A DNA stretch of 64,000 nt from Nemophila menziesii (taxonomy: Eukaryota; Streptophyta; Magnoliopsida; Boraginales; Hydrophyllaceae): positions 4,898,001 to 4,962,000 of the forward strand of contig JARWIR010000043.1 in assembly GCA_029959085.1 (NCBI GenBank). Reading direction: 5' to 3'. Made by a program: the position numbers and the translations under genes. Shown here piece by piece: positions 33,454 to 45,003 of the stretch. The notes below the pieces were generated by a model, which was given only the letters and a program-made list of their open reading frames with translations, made no database searches and was not told the DNA's origin. How positions within the stretch are numbered: the first letter of the stretch is position 1; every line of letters begins with the position of its first letter.

Positions 33454-35615
33454 TCATCTTTGAGTACGCCGCAGTGGAACTTGACAAGTGTCCGCCCGAT
33501 GTCCAATAGCCCTGCATTTGACAAAATGTTGATATATAAGTACTAGGTTAGTTTTCAAAACATTTTGATATATTACACTTACCTGCATCGACTACAGCGT
33601 TGGGGACTCAGGCGTAATTTTGGCTGAGGCACGTTACGTTGAGGATCGTTCACGTGTGCACGAGGACCCTGAGTTTCGCTAGGTTGTTCGTCCCCCATAG
33701 GATTCGAATCCAAGTCATCCCTGACCATTCCAATTGCGTCCCTTAACAATTCCGTTACTAATTTAAATCCTTTGTCTGTTTTTTTTGCTAACGTAACCAG
33801 CTCGGTAAACATTGAGTGCATGAAGCCAGCCCTGCTAGTTTCTACGTCTACGGTTCTGTGCCTCGATAAGTTTTCCTCCCGATGCTCCACGCTACTTCCT
33901 GGAGTCCACCTATACAAAACCAATGACTGTGGAAACTCAGTTATCTGTTCTTTTTTCATAACGAAAAATATATGCCCACAGGGGATTCCATGAGACTGAA
34001 ACTTCAAACAGTCACACAATATCTTGATGTTGGGTAGCCTTCGTAAAGTGACAGTACGAAACAAGTCCGGTGCATAATCGTCGCCAACGATGTATGTCCT
34101 TAGTCCGACGAAATCTTGCACGTTGCTCTCGTATAGCCATGCTTCTCTAAACATCTGTCTGCGTATTTTTTCGAATAACGCTCTAGTGAAGATATACGAT
34201 GCATGACACTCGACCTCTACTAACTCCGTAGTCACTACAACGCCGGTGTTGTTCGTCTTGCACTCTTCACCTACTACATTCAACCGGACGTTTTCAACAC
34301 CTCTATCATAATCTCTGAAAAACGATAACAGTGTCTTGTCGTTACCCAGATATCTGTTAAGAGTGGCATTTATTCCCTCACAGCGTTGCGTACTCTTTAC
34401 TAAACCAAAAAAATGACCCCGTAAATAGGCCTCTGCCCATAACTCTCTCCGATCAAAAGTTTTTTTAATCCAATCATTTCCTCCAAGCCCGTAACTCTCC
34501 ACCATTACATCCCATGCTAGATCGAATTGTTGTTCCGTGCAATCCAGGGACATGTAGTAACTAAAAATGGAACCAAATTCCCGAATACTCACGTTAGTTG
34601 ACGCGTTACGGCCAAGATGCCACTTACACAGTCGATGTCGTGCTAGAGGGAAAACATGAACAATTGCCGCACGCATGGACTTATCACCGTCGGTGATGAC
34701 TGAGGTAGGATGTACATTGTTTGTGGCGAACATCATCTGTTCCAAAACCCACGTATAGCTCTCAATTGTCTCGTTTTTTACCAAAGCGGCTCCAAATATG
34801 CAGGTTTGCCGGTGGTTGTTCACACCGGCAAGAATAATGAGTGGGAATCTGTAGGAGTTTGTCTTGTAGGTCGCGTCGAATATCAAAACCTTCCCAAATG
34901 ACACCCATTCCTTTCTCGATCTTTCGTCTGCCCAGAATATCCTATCTAGTCTGTTCTGAGCGTCAGTAGTGTAAGAATAGTAGAAAGAGCTATCTATCAC
35001 AGCTTTGTTGTGCAAGTATTCCAATGCAGCGTTAGCGTCCCCACCACTAATTTCTGCCACACGAATCCTATCTAGAATGTTATACAAGTCCCTTTTAATG
35101 AAGCCAACATTTTGATAGCCGTTCGCTTCAGACTTAAATACATCCATGATTTCTTTAGTGCGTACTCCAGATCCACGCAACGACAGGGCTTTACTAAGCT
35201 GTGCGGCATTAACTTTCCTGTGAGACCGTAGGTGGGGTACGCAGAACTGTGATACTAATGCGTGACTATGACAAAGCACTATTTTAGTCACCTTGTAACA
35301 AGACAATTCCGGTTTCCATAGTATTCTCATATGCGCATCACACTCACATCTAGTCACAATCCTGTGTCCCTTCTTTCTACCGACCATCTCTATATACTGG
35401 ATTAGCCGTGTACCTTGGTTTGAACAGGTAAACAACCTATACAACATAACGCCATCTTTAATCCCCTTAGTGTTCTTCCTAACGCTAAAACCTTTAGCCC
35501 GAGCGTAGACGTTGTAAAAACCATACGCTTCGTCATCGCTCCGAAAACTCAGTTGCATGAAGTCCTCAGCAGTCAAGTCTTGCATTGAATCAACTGTATC
35601 GTAAAGTCTTTTCAT
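33454..35615 (-). CDS. FAR1-type MULE transposase, two exons, 696 residues
   Basis: Exon 1 is 35615-33583 and exon 2 is 33511-33454, with a 71-nt GT-AG intron between (donor gtaagtg). Residues 22-125 form a FAR1 DNA-binding domain (SFRSDDEAYGFYNVYA, GFSVRK, C64, C90, C92, H116/H118). The MULE catalytic domain has Asp247 in LIFDATYKTNSYRFPL, Asp309 in ITDGDKSM and Glu413 in RCEGINATLNRYL, a plausible DDE set. A SWIM zinc finger lies at 534-548 (CDCLKF ... CGH). Splicing completes a C-terminal CCHC knuckle: Cys674, Cys677, His682, Cys687. No stop interrupts it. The protein would excise and insert the MULE in the nucleus. It is close to domesticated FAR1/FHY3-type proteins, but the transposon setting favours a real transposase. 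Confidence 0.88.
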
Positions 35616-35784
35616 CTTACCTAAATTTTAAATAAACAAGTTTTAATTATTTACTTGCCGCCAATTTTTTTAATTATTTGATAGCTAGAAAATTTTAAAT
35701 ATCTTTATTATAAATTTTTCTTTATATATTTTTGTGTTATAAAAAATTGTTTTTATTGTTTTTGTGGTATATAAAATTATTCTG

Positions 35785-35787
<3 letters not shown>
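35616..35787 (-). promoter_or_regulatory. 5' leader/promoter side of the transposase
   Basis: AT-rich DNA directly upstream of the transposase ATG. I see no distinct box. It ends in a TA microsatellite and then a Helitron end, so the MULE terminus may be displaced or lost here. Confidence 0.4.

Positions 35788-35869
<82 letters not shown>
35788..35869. repeat. (TA)n microsatellite, about 80 bp
   Basis: Uninterrupted at/ta dinucleotides up to the Helitron 3' end at 35870. The remaining flank on the other side (39836 on) is also TA-rich, showing the Helitron went into this microsatellite. Confidence 0.95.
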
Positions 35870-35870
<1 letters not shown>

Positions 35871-36832
35871 TAGGGAATGCCCCGTACCTGAAGGTACTTG
35901 GGCTAAAATGAATTTAAAAAATTATAATAGATTGTGTAAAATTCATAATTGAATTATATTATTAAAGAAGGACAAATCATTCTATTTTTTAAAGAAATTA
36001 GCTAAATAAAATGATAAAAATTATATCAAAACATATAATTGGAGATTATAAGCATCAAGACATGTAAAGAATGTTGAAATATCCCAAACTTTCTTCAAAA
36101 AGATGTTAGACTCATCCCTTAATCCATCTTGAATTGAATTATTCATAATATGTAAACATCTAAATGCTTAAAGAATTGACCTACATTTGATCAATTTTCC
36201 GCCTGAACAACTTCTAACCTCTTGCGTAGTAGTGCAAAGTACTTCCTATCCAAGTTGACTCAAGATTTGATATACCAAGAACCTGGTCGGAAGTTGTCCG
36301 ATCAGTAGCTGCACCTCATTAAATGCATCTCCCCATCATGTGAATGGACTATTGCTGCTGAATTACTATTGTACTCCCTTGATTCCTGGGACTTAGCAAA
36401 TCTCGTGTCATAACTGGATAATGACTCAAATATGTGCCAACTCCCATTTTATGCATGGTGAAAGAGCGAAATTCCATTTTAAGATCTTCTGTCAATCCAA
36501 ATTTAGATTAGTTGTTAGTTCAAACGATTAATAAAATACATGCATAAACATGAACAAAACAGCTTTTTTTGTCAACGTCATCTTTGAAGTTCATCGTTCC
36601 TTCGACCATAAAAAAAGTTCACCAGTACTACTAAAGTGTCAATTACTTTACTCAGCTTTTACTTTAATCACCTTTTGTATATCCATATCTTCGTACATAT
36701 GAACTTATGAACTGAAAATTCACATTTATTTGCAATCAAATCATGTATAAATTTATCTCTCATTGCTAATATCTATATATTCACAAAAAATTCATTTCCA
36801 CATTTCACCTAAACCTCCCTATCCACCGTCTT

Positions 36833-37498
36833 TATGATGTAGTGATTGTTGGTACTGGGCTAGCCGTCCGTTCATCCGTTGCAATAAGAGTGAAGCTGAA
36901 GCAATTGAGCATCGAACAGAATATTGATTTATCAATTTAGACTGTTGACGAAAAAGTTGAAATTGGTATATAAAAGCATTTTGTTGTTCCTATACTATTT
37001 CTAGCTGCTCATATCATATCAGGAAATGTATTCGAGTCTTGAGCATTGGAGTAACTTCTTCCCCAATGGAATGGAAGCATGAAGCTTCTGTTATGTTTTA
37101 AACTGTTCCATATTAATTGTTTTATTTTGTGGATATTTGTTGTAAAAATTGTAAGCTGGAGTACTAAAAATCATTTTTTTTGCTCAACTCATAAAGTCTT
37201 GTAATTTCTACTATTTTATATAGGCACCAATACATTGTGACCTGTTTCTTCAGATAAGTTTTGGTTAGTTTCAAAGAGTCGTGCTTTTTCTCTCCCTAGT
37301 CTTTTCAACAACAAAGGAAACTATATTATAAGGTAATTAATTGCTCTCCACAATTCTTTTCTATTAAGATATCATAAGTGTGATAATTTTAGCTTTTTCA
37401 AGTTAATATGTGAATGCAGTTTAACTCAATCGATAGTTGGTCAGGAAAAAAGGCTGAAGAATTAGGAGTTGAAATACCCAGGATTTGCTGCTAGTGAG
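36833..37498 (+). pseudogene. Captured fragment of electron-transfer-flavoprotein:ubiquinone oxidoreductase (ETFQO)
   Basis: Four exon pieces with introns between appear in the order of the plant mitochondrial ETFQO gene. The FAD-binding start YDVVIVGTG is at 36833. ISGNVFES and LLPQW are near 37018-37070. DKFWLVSKSRAFSLPSLFNN is at about 37253-37332. KKAEELGVEI is at about 37445-37475. The FAD motif is damaged by small indels and stops follow VFES and the last piece. The intact enzyme passes electrons from ETF to ubiquinone; this fragment cannot. Retained introns show capture from genomic DNA, the usual mode for Helitrons. Confidence 0.8.
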
Positions 37499-37649
37499 GT
37501 ATTATGAAAATTACTCTTCAAAATTTCCTATCATCTAGCATCGGGTTAAAATTGAAAGTGTAATTGGTTATCTAGCAGATAAAACTGAATGTGCCGAAAC
37601 AGAAGTTGTTGGGCTATTAGGCTCACTTTCTCCATTTGTTACCTTCGTT

Positions 37650-39160
37650 TTCCCACTTAGCTTATCTTTGCATCTTGACTTATTTCATTAAACCACTCAT
37701 CTTCCGCAAGTACACTAACACACACATATATATACATACAACATGTTATACATATAGATAGATAAATTAAAGAAAATACATCAAAACTAATACCTATATG
37801 GATCTTACAAAAAAGGCAGCTATCGAAGCAAATTTCTAGATAAGTATTGTCCTTGTGAAGCAAAGAAACAAATTCCATATCCAAGTTAAACTGTATAGGA
37901 AGAAAACAAATACTCAAACGAATTAAATTAAGCAAAAAATTCACAATTTTACAAACCTGTTGAATGCCAAGTAGGCCCAAAGGCAACGGCCCATCTTCAA
38001 TACCATCCCAAAAAGTCTGATCTCCCGAAATCCATAAAATTAGCGGAAGAAAAAGAAATTTTTACCCTTCCTGCTCTTTCTAACCTTCCATCTTGAAGAA
38101 AATAAGCTGGACGAAACTTTTGTTCATTATTGATCGAATCTTTTATGCATAATTGCGCATTAGGGACTGTATCGTGAATACTCCCTACTGAAGTATAACT
38201 TTAAATATGCGAAACAAAAATAATAATTAATTAACAATAAATTGCATTCACCCCAATAAATATGACAGTTAGTACAAATTTACCCTCGATCATAGAGCGT
38301 ACAGTAAGGACCCTTGCAAGTCAATAGAAAAGCCCATACATCTCTGCCATATAAACAACATACAATCTTTTAGTTAATTATGAAGAACTAAAATGCAATT
38401 AAAATTTACAGCTATTATCAGATGCTAATTAGTTTTTATTGCAGATATGAATTGCATTATCAGCTTATTACATTTGGAAAGATATTTTGCACTAAAATTC
38501 AACCCAACTGTAATGCATGCCCAATGAAAATAGATTGCAGACATTTTAAAAGTGCATTTGTCAGGTTTGTATAATAATATAGTTAACCATGGTTAAGTTA
38601 AGACACAAAGCTTATATAATCTGGACTGCTTTTCTTCCCTGATTCTGGACTATAAGGTAGTGATAAAAGATCTGGATCTACACTTTCTTGTTCGGTGGGC
38701 CCGGTTATACAAACCAAATTTTGGCCAAAACTAATATTCTCCGCACAAATCCATCAATATCAGGAACAAACCGCAATGCAAATCCATTATTTAATGTCTT
38801 GATCAAAGCTTGTAAGTAACAAACAAACAAAATGCTATCAGTACCTTTTCAAATGTGTAACCTTGATGCATATCTGCAATTCAAAACTAATCCAAAACAA
38901 AGTGCACTAAAGTTCCTATTTTATGCAAAATTGCATTGTGTTGTATATTACTCAAGGCAGGGACATTTTCTCCTATTTTATATCCAACTTTTCGGACTAT
39001 AGAGAAACATCAAAATTACCTAATCTGCAATTTTTGCATAATATAGGGACCTATAGTGCAATACAATCAAATAACACGCAATTACATCTCTGTTTTTACC
39101 TTTCAGTTTGATGGAAGTGTCTCTTGGCCATTTGGTCGAACATATATAGCGCGAACAGGT
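37650..39160 (-). pseudogene. Captured coding-like fragments of unrecognised gene(s)
   Basis: Minus-strand pieces with plausible splice sites include KFRPAYFLQDGRLERAG (near 38130-38060), FWDGIEDGPLPLGLLGIQQ (near 38020-37960), FNLDMEFVSLLHKDNTYLEI (near 37900-37810) and AEDEWFNEISQDAKIS (near 37705-37660). Another piece, LIKTLNNGFALRFVPDIDGF, lies near 38815-38740. They are in consistent order for one gene read leftward, but I cannot name it. Stops and frame changes are present. Confidence 0.4.
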
Positions 39161-39835
39161 CTTGGGTGTTTGTAATCTCTGTAATATCAAGCTTGTCATC
39201 ATTTACAATAAACATATAGAACTGATTATACTGACCAGTAATACCTCCATTTCCCGGAATCAATTCAGTTCAAAAACCCTAAGGCAGCTTGATAATCATG
39301 GAGCTCTTCCCGTCCATGGAAAATCGTATGGGAGCTCTTTCCAATTTTGCGCTAAACCTTCATCTTCAATCATTATCATTGACACCCTGAAGGGACGGTG
39401 TTGTTGAAGGAGAAGGGATGAGAGAGGGCAATTTGCAGCGACCGAAGGACAAATTGAGTGAGGGTTACGTGAGGTGAGAGGTGAACGGAGGTGAGATTAG
39501 CGGTGGGTGAGGTTAGGTACGGCGGTGGTAAGATTTTCCCGGTAAGATTAGCGATGAGGTGAGATGTCTCCGGTGTGTTTTGTTTTCTTTTCACCGTGAA
39601 TGTGTTTTAGAAATAAAAAACAAAATATAGAGTGAGAGAGAGGAGAGAGATTTTGTGGAGAGGTGAGTGGAGTGGAGTGTTTATTTTCAGAATTTCTTTT
39701 TAGGTATTGTTATATATAGTAGGGGCAATTTCGACATTTTTTAATTTTTTAAGTATTGAAATGATCTTAACCGTCGGATGTAACATATTTTTGGCTTAAA
39801 ATCAATCTCAGCCCTTCTTTATACCCCCTTAGAGA
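39160..39835. other. 5' part of the minus-strand Helitron, no gene seen
   Basis: The plus strand from 39395 to 39560 is GGTGAG/GGTGA-rich, probably a captured promoter or 5' UTR. From 39690 the sequence becomes AT-rich and leads to the Helitron 5' terminus, with an aaccgtcggatgt word at 39770. Confidence 0.4.
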
Positions 39836-40658
39836 TATATATATGGATATATATATATAAAATACCTCAATAACAATCTAAAGTTATCCAAAAAAAAAAA
39901 AAAACAAGGTTACCGTCAACAATAATTAATAAATTCGACCAACATGTTTAAAAAAAAAAAAAAAAAGACTGGTAAGAACTTAGCACAACGGACATGGCCT
40001 TCTATGGGCTTTTGTTATGGACAATTAGTTATACGATTCATAGGCTTTTGTATGGGCTTTATTTCTAAAATTTATGGACTTTCTAAAATATAAGATCCAT
40101 AATAGTTATAAGATATTATGGAACATTAAATTAGATATTAGCATAGAAAATAGATATTCTAACTAAAATTAATTAGTAATCTTGATAACGTTTATCTCTA
40201 ATTAAACAATCTTATATATATCAATATTTCAACTATAATATTAAAATTTAGAACATAATTAATTAAAAAAATTATTTTACGCCTATAATAATTTATAATT
40301 ATATTTAATATATTAAATATAATTGGCCAATAACTTATTTACAAATTTCTTATACCACAATAAAATTATTTCGTACTCTATTTTGTATAAATTCCCCATC
40401 AACAACAAATATTAAAAGTAGTAAACAAATTAAAACAATAACTAACTACCACTAATTTAGCAATTAGTTTTCCTTAATCACAAATTACCTAATTTCTGCT
40501 ATATATTTCGGCCATAACTATAAATTTATTCCACCACATTTCAAATATTTTCTTTTCAATGGTTTATAAGATACGTTTAAAAAATGAAAAGAAAAATATT
40601 AGATAAATACAATAACTTAAGCTTTTTGTCTACTATAATCTTTATAATTATATAAAAA
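39836..40658. other. Non-Helitron DNA between two Helitron insertions; last part is a repeat
   Basis: AT-rich, no gene. From about 40435 to 40658 it matches 51885-52093 (for example taactaactaccactaattta, atttcggccataacta, ttttcaatggtttataag). With the Helitron trio removed, these are two tandem units of about 334 bp. Confidence 0.6.
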
Positions 40659-41560
40659 TCTATATAATAAAGCAGAACCAAAACTAATTTACCCTATTTA
40701 TCCTCAAACTCCCCCGTTAGTCTCATAATTCCCCCATTTGGCTCAAAATCCCCCCATTCATCTCATAATTTTCCTATTTTACTCATTCTTTTATTTATTA
40801 TATACACATACGCATGGAAATATCTAATAATATATAATCCTTTTAACCTTCATATAAATAAAATTATAAAAATTCGAATTAACTTTTATATAAATAAAAT
40901 TTATTCTTTTTTATAAAATTTTATAAAGTACAAAAAAATTTATTATAAAAAAAGTTCAACAAGATATAATATAAAATTAAAAAAAAAACACTTTACATTA
41001 CAATATTTAAATAATTTTTTATTTCTTTTATTTTCTTTATTTTTAATCTCATTTGAACATGAACATTATGATAATGACAATGGGAACGTGATATCTTTTT
41101 TATCTCCTATAATAATAATAATAATTTTTCAATTAATTTTTTTTGTGACATAAAAACTTAATTAGTAGAATATCTTAATCACCACAGATAAATAAAGCCT
41201 TATCACCTTTTGGTTAACTTTTTAACGTAAATGGTATATTTCCTTTACATGCATTAGTTTAAATTATAATTAAAATACAAAGATAGTCATTAAAAAAACA
41301 AAAAAATGAATGGAAAAGATTGAGCAATGTTTCCCTCGAGGGGTCTAATTTACAAAATGAGACCCCTTTATGCAAAAATATTATAAATTGAAGACCCCTA
41401 AAAACATCAAAAAATTGGAGGCCCGAAGCAGTTGCCTCTTCAACCTACCCTCGGGACCGGCCCTGGGCCTTCCCTGTATAATCTACTTACTATATTGATT
41501 CATGACTTGAATTGATAATATATTTTTTAGGATTAAGGGACCAAATGTTAAATAGGATTA

Positions 41561-43000
41561 AATTGAACCTAACCCTCAACCTATTAACCATGACCTCAAC
41601 TTCTTAACTATTATTTATTTAACCTTAACCCTAACATTGACCTTAAATTTTACCTTAAACTTAATCTTAACCTAAACGTTAATCTTAACCTTAACTTTAA
41701 CCTTACACCTTAAACCTTAAACCCTAATCTTCATCTTCATCTTAACCTTTACTTTAGTCTTAACGCCTAAACATATATCCTTAAACCTTACATCTTAAAC
41801 ATTAAACCTTAAACCTTAATCTTCATCTTCACCTTAACCGTGACTTTAAACTTAACCCTCAACCCTTAAACCTTTAACCTTAACCCTTAAACCGTAAACC
41901 TTAAACCAAAAACCTTAACTTTTACCTTTACCTTCACCTTTATCTTAACTTTAAACTTAACCTTAAGCATAACCTTAACCTTGATGTTGAAACTTAATCT
42001 TAACCTTGAACCTTGAACCTTAAATCTTAAACCTTAACCTTAACTTTAACCTTAAATCTGACACCTTAAACCTTAAACCTTAAACCCTAATCTTCATCTT
42101 CATTGGAACCTTAAATTTAATCTTAATGCCTAAACATTTATCCGTAAACCTTACATTTTAAACATTAAACCTTAAAACTTAATCTTCATCTTCACCTTAA
42201 CCTTAACTTTAAACTTAACCCTCAAACCTTTAACCTTAACCCTTAAACCCTAAAACTTAATCCTAAAACCTTAACTTTAACCTTTACCTTCACCTTTATC
42301 TTAACTTTAACCTTAACCTTAACCATAAACTTAACCTTGACGTTAATACATAACCTTAACCTTGAGCCTTAAACCTTAAACCTTAACCTTAACGCCAACC
42401 ATGACCTTGAACCTTAAACCTTTAATCTTAAACCTTAACCTTAACTTTAACCTTAAGTCTTACACCTTAAACCTTAAACCTTAAACCCTAATCTTCATTT
42501 TCATTTTAACATTAAATTAATCTTAACGCCTAAACATTTATCCTTAAACCTTACATCTTAAACATTAAACCTTAAACCTTAATCTTCATCTTCGACTTAA
42601 CCTTAACTTTAAACTTAACCCTTAAACCTTTACACTTAACCCTTAAACCCTAAACCTTAAACCTAAAACCTTAACTTTTACCTTTACCTTCACCTTTATC
42701 TTAACTTTAACCTTAACCTTAAAAATAACCTTAACCTTGACGTTAAGACTTAACCTTAACCTTGAGCCTTAAATCTTAAACCTTAACCTTAACTTTAACC
42801 ATGACCTTAACCTTAAACTTTACCTTAAAACTTTAACTTTAAACCTTAAACTTAACCTTAACCTTAACATTTAACCTTAAACTTTACCTTAAAACTTTAA
42901 CTTTTAAACCGTAAACTAACATTAACCTTTACTTTAACCTTAACCGTAACCTTACCATTAAACTTAACCTTAAACTAAACCTTAACCTGAACCCTTAATC
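41561..43000. repeat. Telomere-like CCTTAA(A) array in Helitron A, about 1.4 kb
   Basis: Six- and seven-base units CCTTAA and CCTTAAA dominate, with scattered true plant-telomere words AAACCCTAA. A higher-order period is visible: accctaatcttcat recurs at 41721, 42084 and 42485, 363 and 401 bp apart, with the same flanking order (taacgcctaaacat, then ccttacatcttaaacatt). This is a degenerate satellite, not a telomere. Confidence 0.9.
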
Positions 43001-43009
43001 CATTATCAT

Positions 43010-43260
43010 TTTGCCAGCAAAGCTCGGGCATGGAGAACTCTTATTTTCAGGAATATCTCAAGTTCCTCACTTCTACTAGCAAGTGAGTATTAGTAAATTT
43101 TTTATTCTTTTTCCTTCGTCTTTTTCCTCACTAATTAAATGTGAAATCAACATGGAAGAGTTGAAAGGATTTAAGGGTATCAAAGTGAAGAGAGCTACTT
43201 ATATTCTTGAATTACGTGAAGATTCTCCTAATCCATTCAAGTATGTAAGGTCAATATTTT
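43010..43260 (+). pseudogene. Exon-like fragments captured in Helitron A, unrecognised
   Basis: One piece (about 43012-43080) ends at a good donor, aagtgagt. A second (about 43150-43245) reads EELKGFKGIKVKRATYILEL and ends at tatgtaag. They look like two exons of one gene with a short intron. I do not recognise the product. Confidence 0.4.
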
Positions 43261-43467
43261 TCTTTTGTATTGTGATGGATCATGGATGATAGTTTTTGTT
43301 GTTTGTTTTTAACAGCTTGACGAGTTGGAAAAAATTGGTAAATTTGCGAAGTAGGTATTACTTTAAACTTAGGTAGTTACTTTTTAACGTTGTATCAGAA
43401 ATGTTTATTTTTTGAGTGATGTTAAAAAAAGAATCTCTTAATGGTTACAGGTGAAAATTATGATGAA

Positions 43468-43690
43468 TAGGATAGTTGGAGATCTTTTCAGTTTTTTGTA
43501 ATAATTTCATATGTTTTTTTTATAACCTGGGATATATGAAGTAAGGACAGCCAGAGATCTTTTACTTTTTTGTAATCACTTCATATGTTTTTTGTAACCA
43601 ATGATATATGAAGTAAGGACAACTAGAAATCTTTTCAGATTTTGTAATAGCTTCATATGTTTTTTGTACACAAGGATATATGAAGTGTTA
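43468..43690. repeat. Three tandem units of about 75-80 bp in Helitron A
   Basis: The units share gatcttttca/ac, ttttttgtaat, cttcatatg and ggatatatgaagtaagga. The cttcatatg/atatatgaag words within each unit are inverted, so each unit can fold. Confidence 0.75.
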
Positions 43691-43699
43691 TTGTGATTA

Positions 43700-44970
43700 A
43701 TTCATAAAATCACTTCATATATCTGCAGTTTATCCCACAAAGGCCAAAGTGTAAATCTTTAATATTGCCTTTGGGAGGAAAATGCTTTTAATTAAAAAAA
43801 ATTGTATTATATATGTCTCAAAAGTTTTGATTCAACTATACACGCGGAAGAATTGTTCATCTCAACTGTAAAGAGCTAGATAAAAATTGGAATTTGCACT
43901 AAACTGTATCAGTTGAATGTTAATATTATGGTGATAATTTGCAGAAAGGAGGAGATGCAAATGCAGCGGATCATACAAGTCAAACAATACACTAACGTGC
44001 AGTTTGAGGTGTAGTTCAAGTTGCTAAGCTTTTAGTACAAGAAGGTGGCATGTAAGATTTGGGTTTGATTGATCAGTGTTTATAATTTTTTTCTAATTTT
44101 GGGTGAAATGCTTCATTGGTACATGTATTATGGGAAATGACCAAATATATTGCATCGTTGGTCCCCGTATTCATATTCTTATTGTTAAAATGATAAACCG
44201 TTTTAACTGTCTCCGTTTTCAAATTGGAAAATGTACATGGATTAGTGGTCCAACATAAATTGAATAATGTGTTTCATGTAGCACTACTTGAAGAATCAGG
44301 TTTCATTATGATGATAACGGATGTTCAAGTGGAGCCAAAATGGGGTTGCGGTTTCATCGTATTGTATTAAGAATGAGGTGAACCGAGGAGTAGTTAAGTG
44401 CCAGATGATATGGAGAATTCATAATTGAAAATAATGTTAGGTTTTTCAGTTGGTCATAGTGAATAAGTGATATATTTCAGTTGGTCATTCCACAATAAAA
44501 AAATCATAATGTTTCATTAAGTTAGGGATGGCTTATGTTTCACTTTTTTTTTTAATTCATCGTAACTCTATGGGAAATTTTGTGGTTGTTATTCTTTTTT
44601 TTTAAATGTGGAATTAGGTGGAAACTCATTAGAGAAAACACAAAAAAGGTCCTCTTTTGATTTGTTTGGATTTTCTTCTTAATTTCTAATTTTACAGTAC
44701 TTCTAGACATATTTCATGTTATTTAAAATAGCAAATTATATACATTTTGTAAAATGTCACATATATTCGTGGATTTTTTTAAAAGATTCTTAAATAAAAT
44801 CTGAAAAAATGTAGGATCAAAGGTAAAATACGGTGGTTAAAGAGAATCTTCATGTTCTTCATATATCACTTAAGGATTTGAGAATCGTCAATATTTTTTG
44901 TTTTATATGTAAATTTTTTAGCTCAATTCAATCATCGACCTTTCTTATTATTGCATAACTTTTTTTAATC
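43700..44970. other. 3' part of Helitron A, no gene recognised
   Basis: AT-rich with short exon-like stretches at 43945-44030 and 44285-44400, too short to assign. It leads into the 3' hairpin. Confidence 0.4.
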
Positions 44971-44976
44971 ATCGAA

Positions 44977-45003
44977 GTGCCTTAAGGCACGGGTAATACC
45001 TAG
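44977..45003 (+). other. Helitron A 3' hairpin and CTAG end
   Basis: The perfect 14-nt palindrome gtgccttaaggcac precedes CTAG by 9 nt. This is the rolling-circle termination structure of Helitrons. Confidence 0.9.

Larger units (their letters stand above)
15946..35869. mobile_element. Large MULE-like element (copy 1) with accessory genes and a nested Copia element
   Basis: The left boundary is placed where this copy starts to match the second copy at 53015/55279 (shared start gtcatcagatg; copy 1 then lacks about 25 bp). It carries a ULP1-like gene, two GRF-like/PB1-like gene pairs, a 128-bp repeat array and a FAR1/MULE transposase. These combinations are known from Mutator-like elements of plants: ULP-bearing MULEs were described as Kaonashi in Arabidopsis and CUMULE in melon. 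Without the 7620-bp Copia insertion the island is about 12.3 kb. I see no long terminal inverted repeat. The right end is either the TA-rich DNA at 35870 or lies beyond the Helitrons, so both the end and the grouping of all genes into one element are inference. Confidence 0.65.
35870..39835 (-). mobile_element. Non-autonomous Helitron (minus strand), 3966 bp, with captured gene pieces
   Basis: On minus the 3' end is a hairpin (gtaccttcaggtac at 35901-35888) followed by ggggcattccCTAG ending at 35870. The 5' end is TCTCTAAGGGGG starting at 39835. The flanking bases on plus are a at 35869 and t at 39836, the A-T target expected for Helitrons, without duplication, inside TA-rich DNA. No Rep or helicase is present. 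The interior carries exon-like pieces on both strands, including an ETF:ubiquinone oxidoreductase fragment. Confidence 0.75.
40659..45003 (+). mobile_element. Helitron A (first of three head-to-tail Helitrons), 4345 bp
   Basis: The 5' end is TCTATATAATAAAGCAG at 40659 and the 3' end is the palindromic hairpin gtgccttaaggcac (44977-44990) followed by gggtaatacCTAG ending at 45003. The base before the 5' end is A. The next base after CTAG is the T that starts Helitron B. The interior has AT-rich DNA, a long CCTTAA-type array and exon-like fragments but no Rep/helicase, so it is non-autonomous. Confidence 0.85.

Noticed and set aside
15946..35869. Long terminal inverted repeats for the MULE
   Set aside because: I compared the left end with DNA near 35600-35870 and 39836-40200 and found no convincing inverted match. 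Non-TIR MULEs exist, so this does not exclude a MULE.
35764..35952. Open frame of alternating Ile/Tyr
   Set aside because: Produced by the TA microsatellite.
41561..43000. A true interstitial telomere or CRISPR-like array
   Set aside because: The units are mostly CCTTAA(A) and not CCCTAAA. There is no repeat/spacer structure, and the block lies within Helitron ends.
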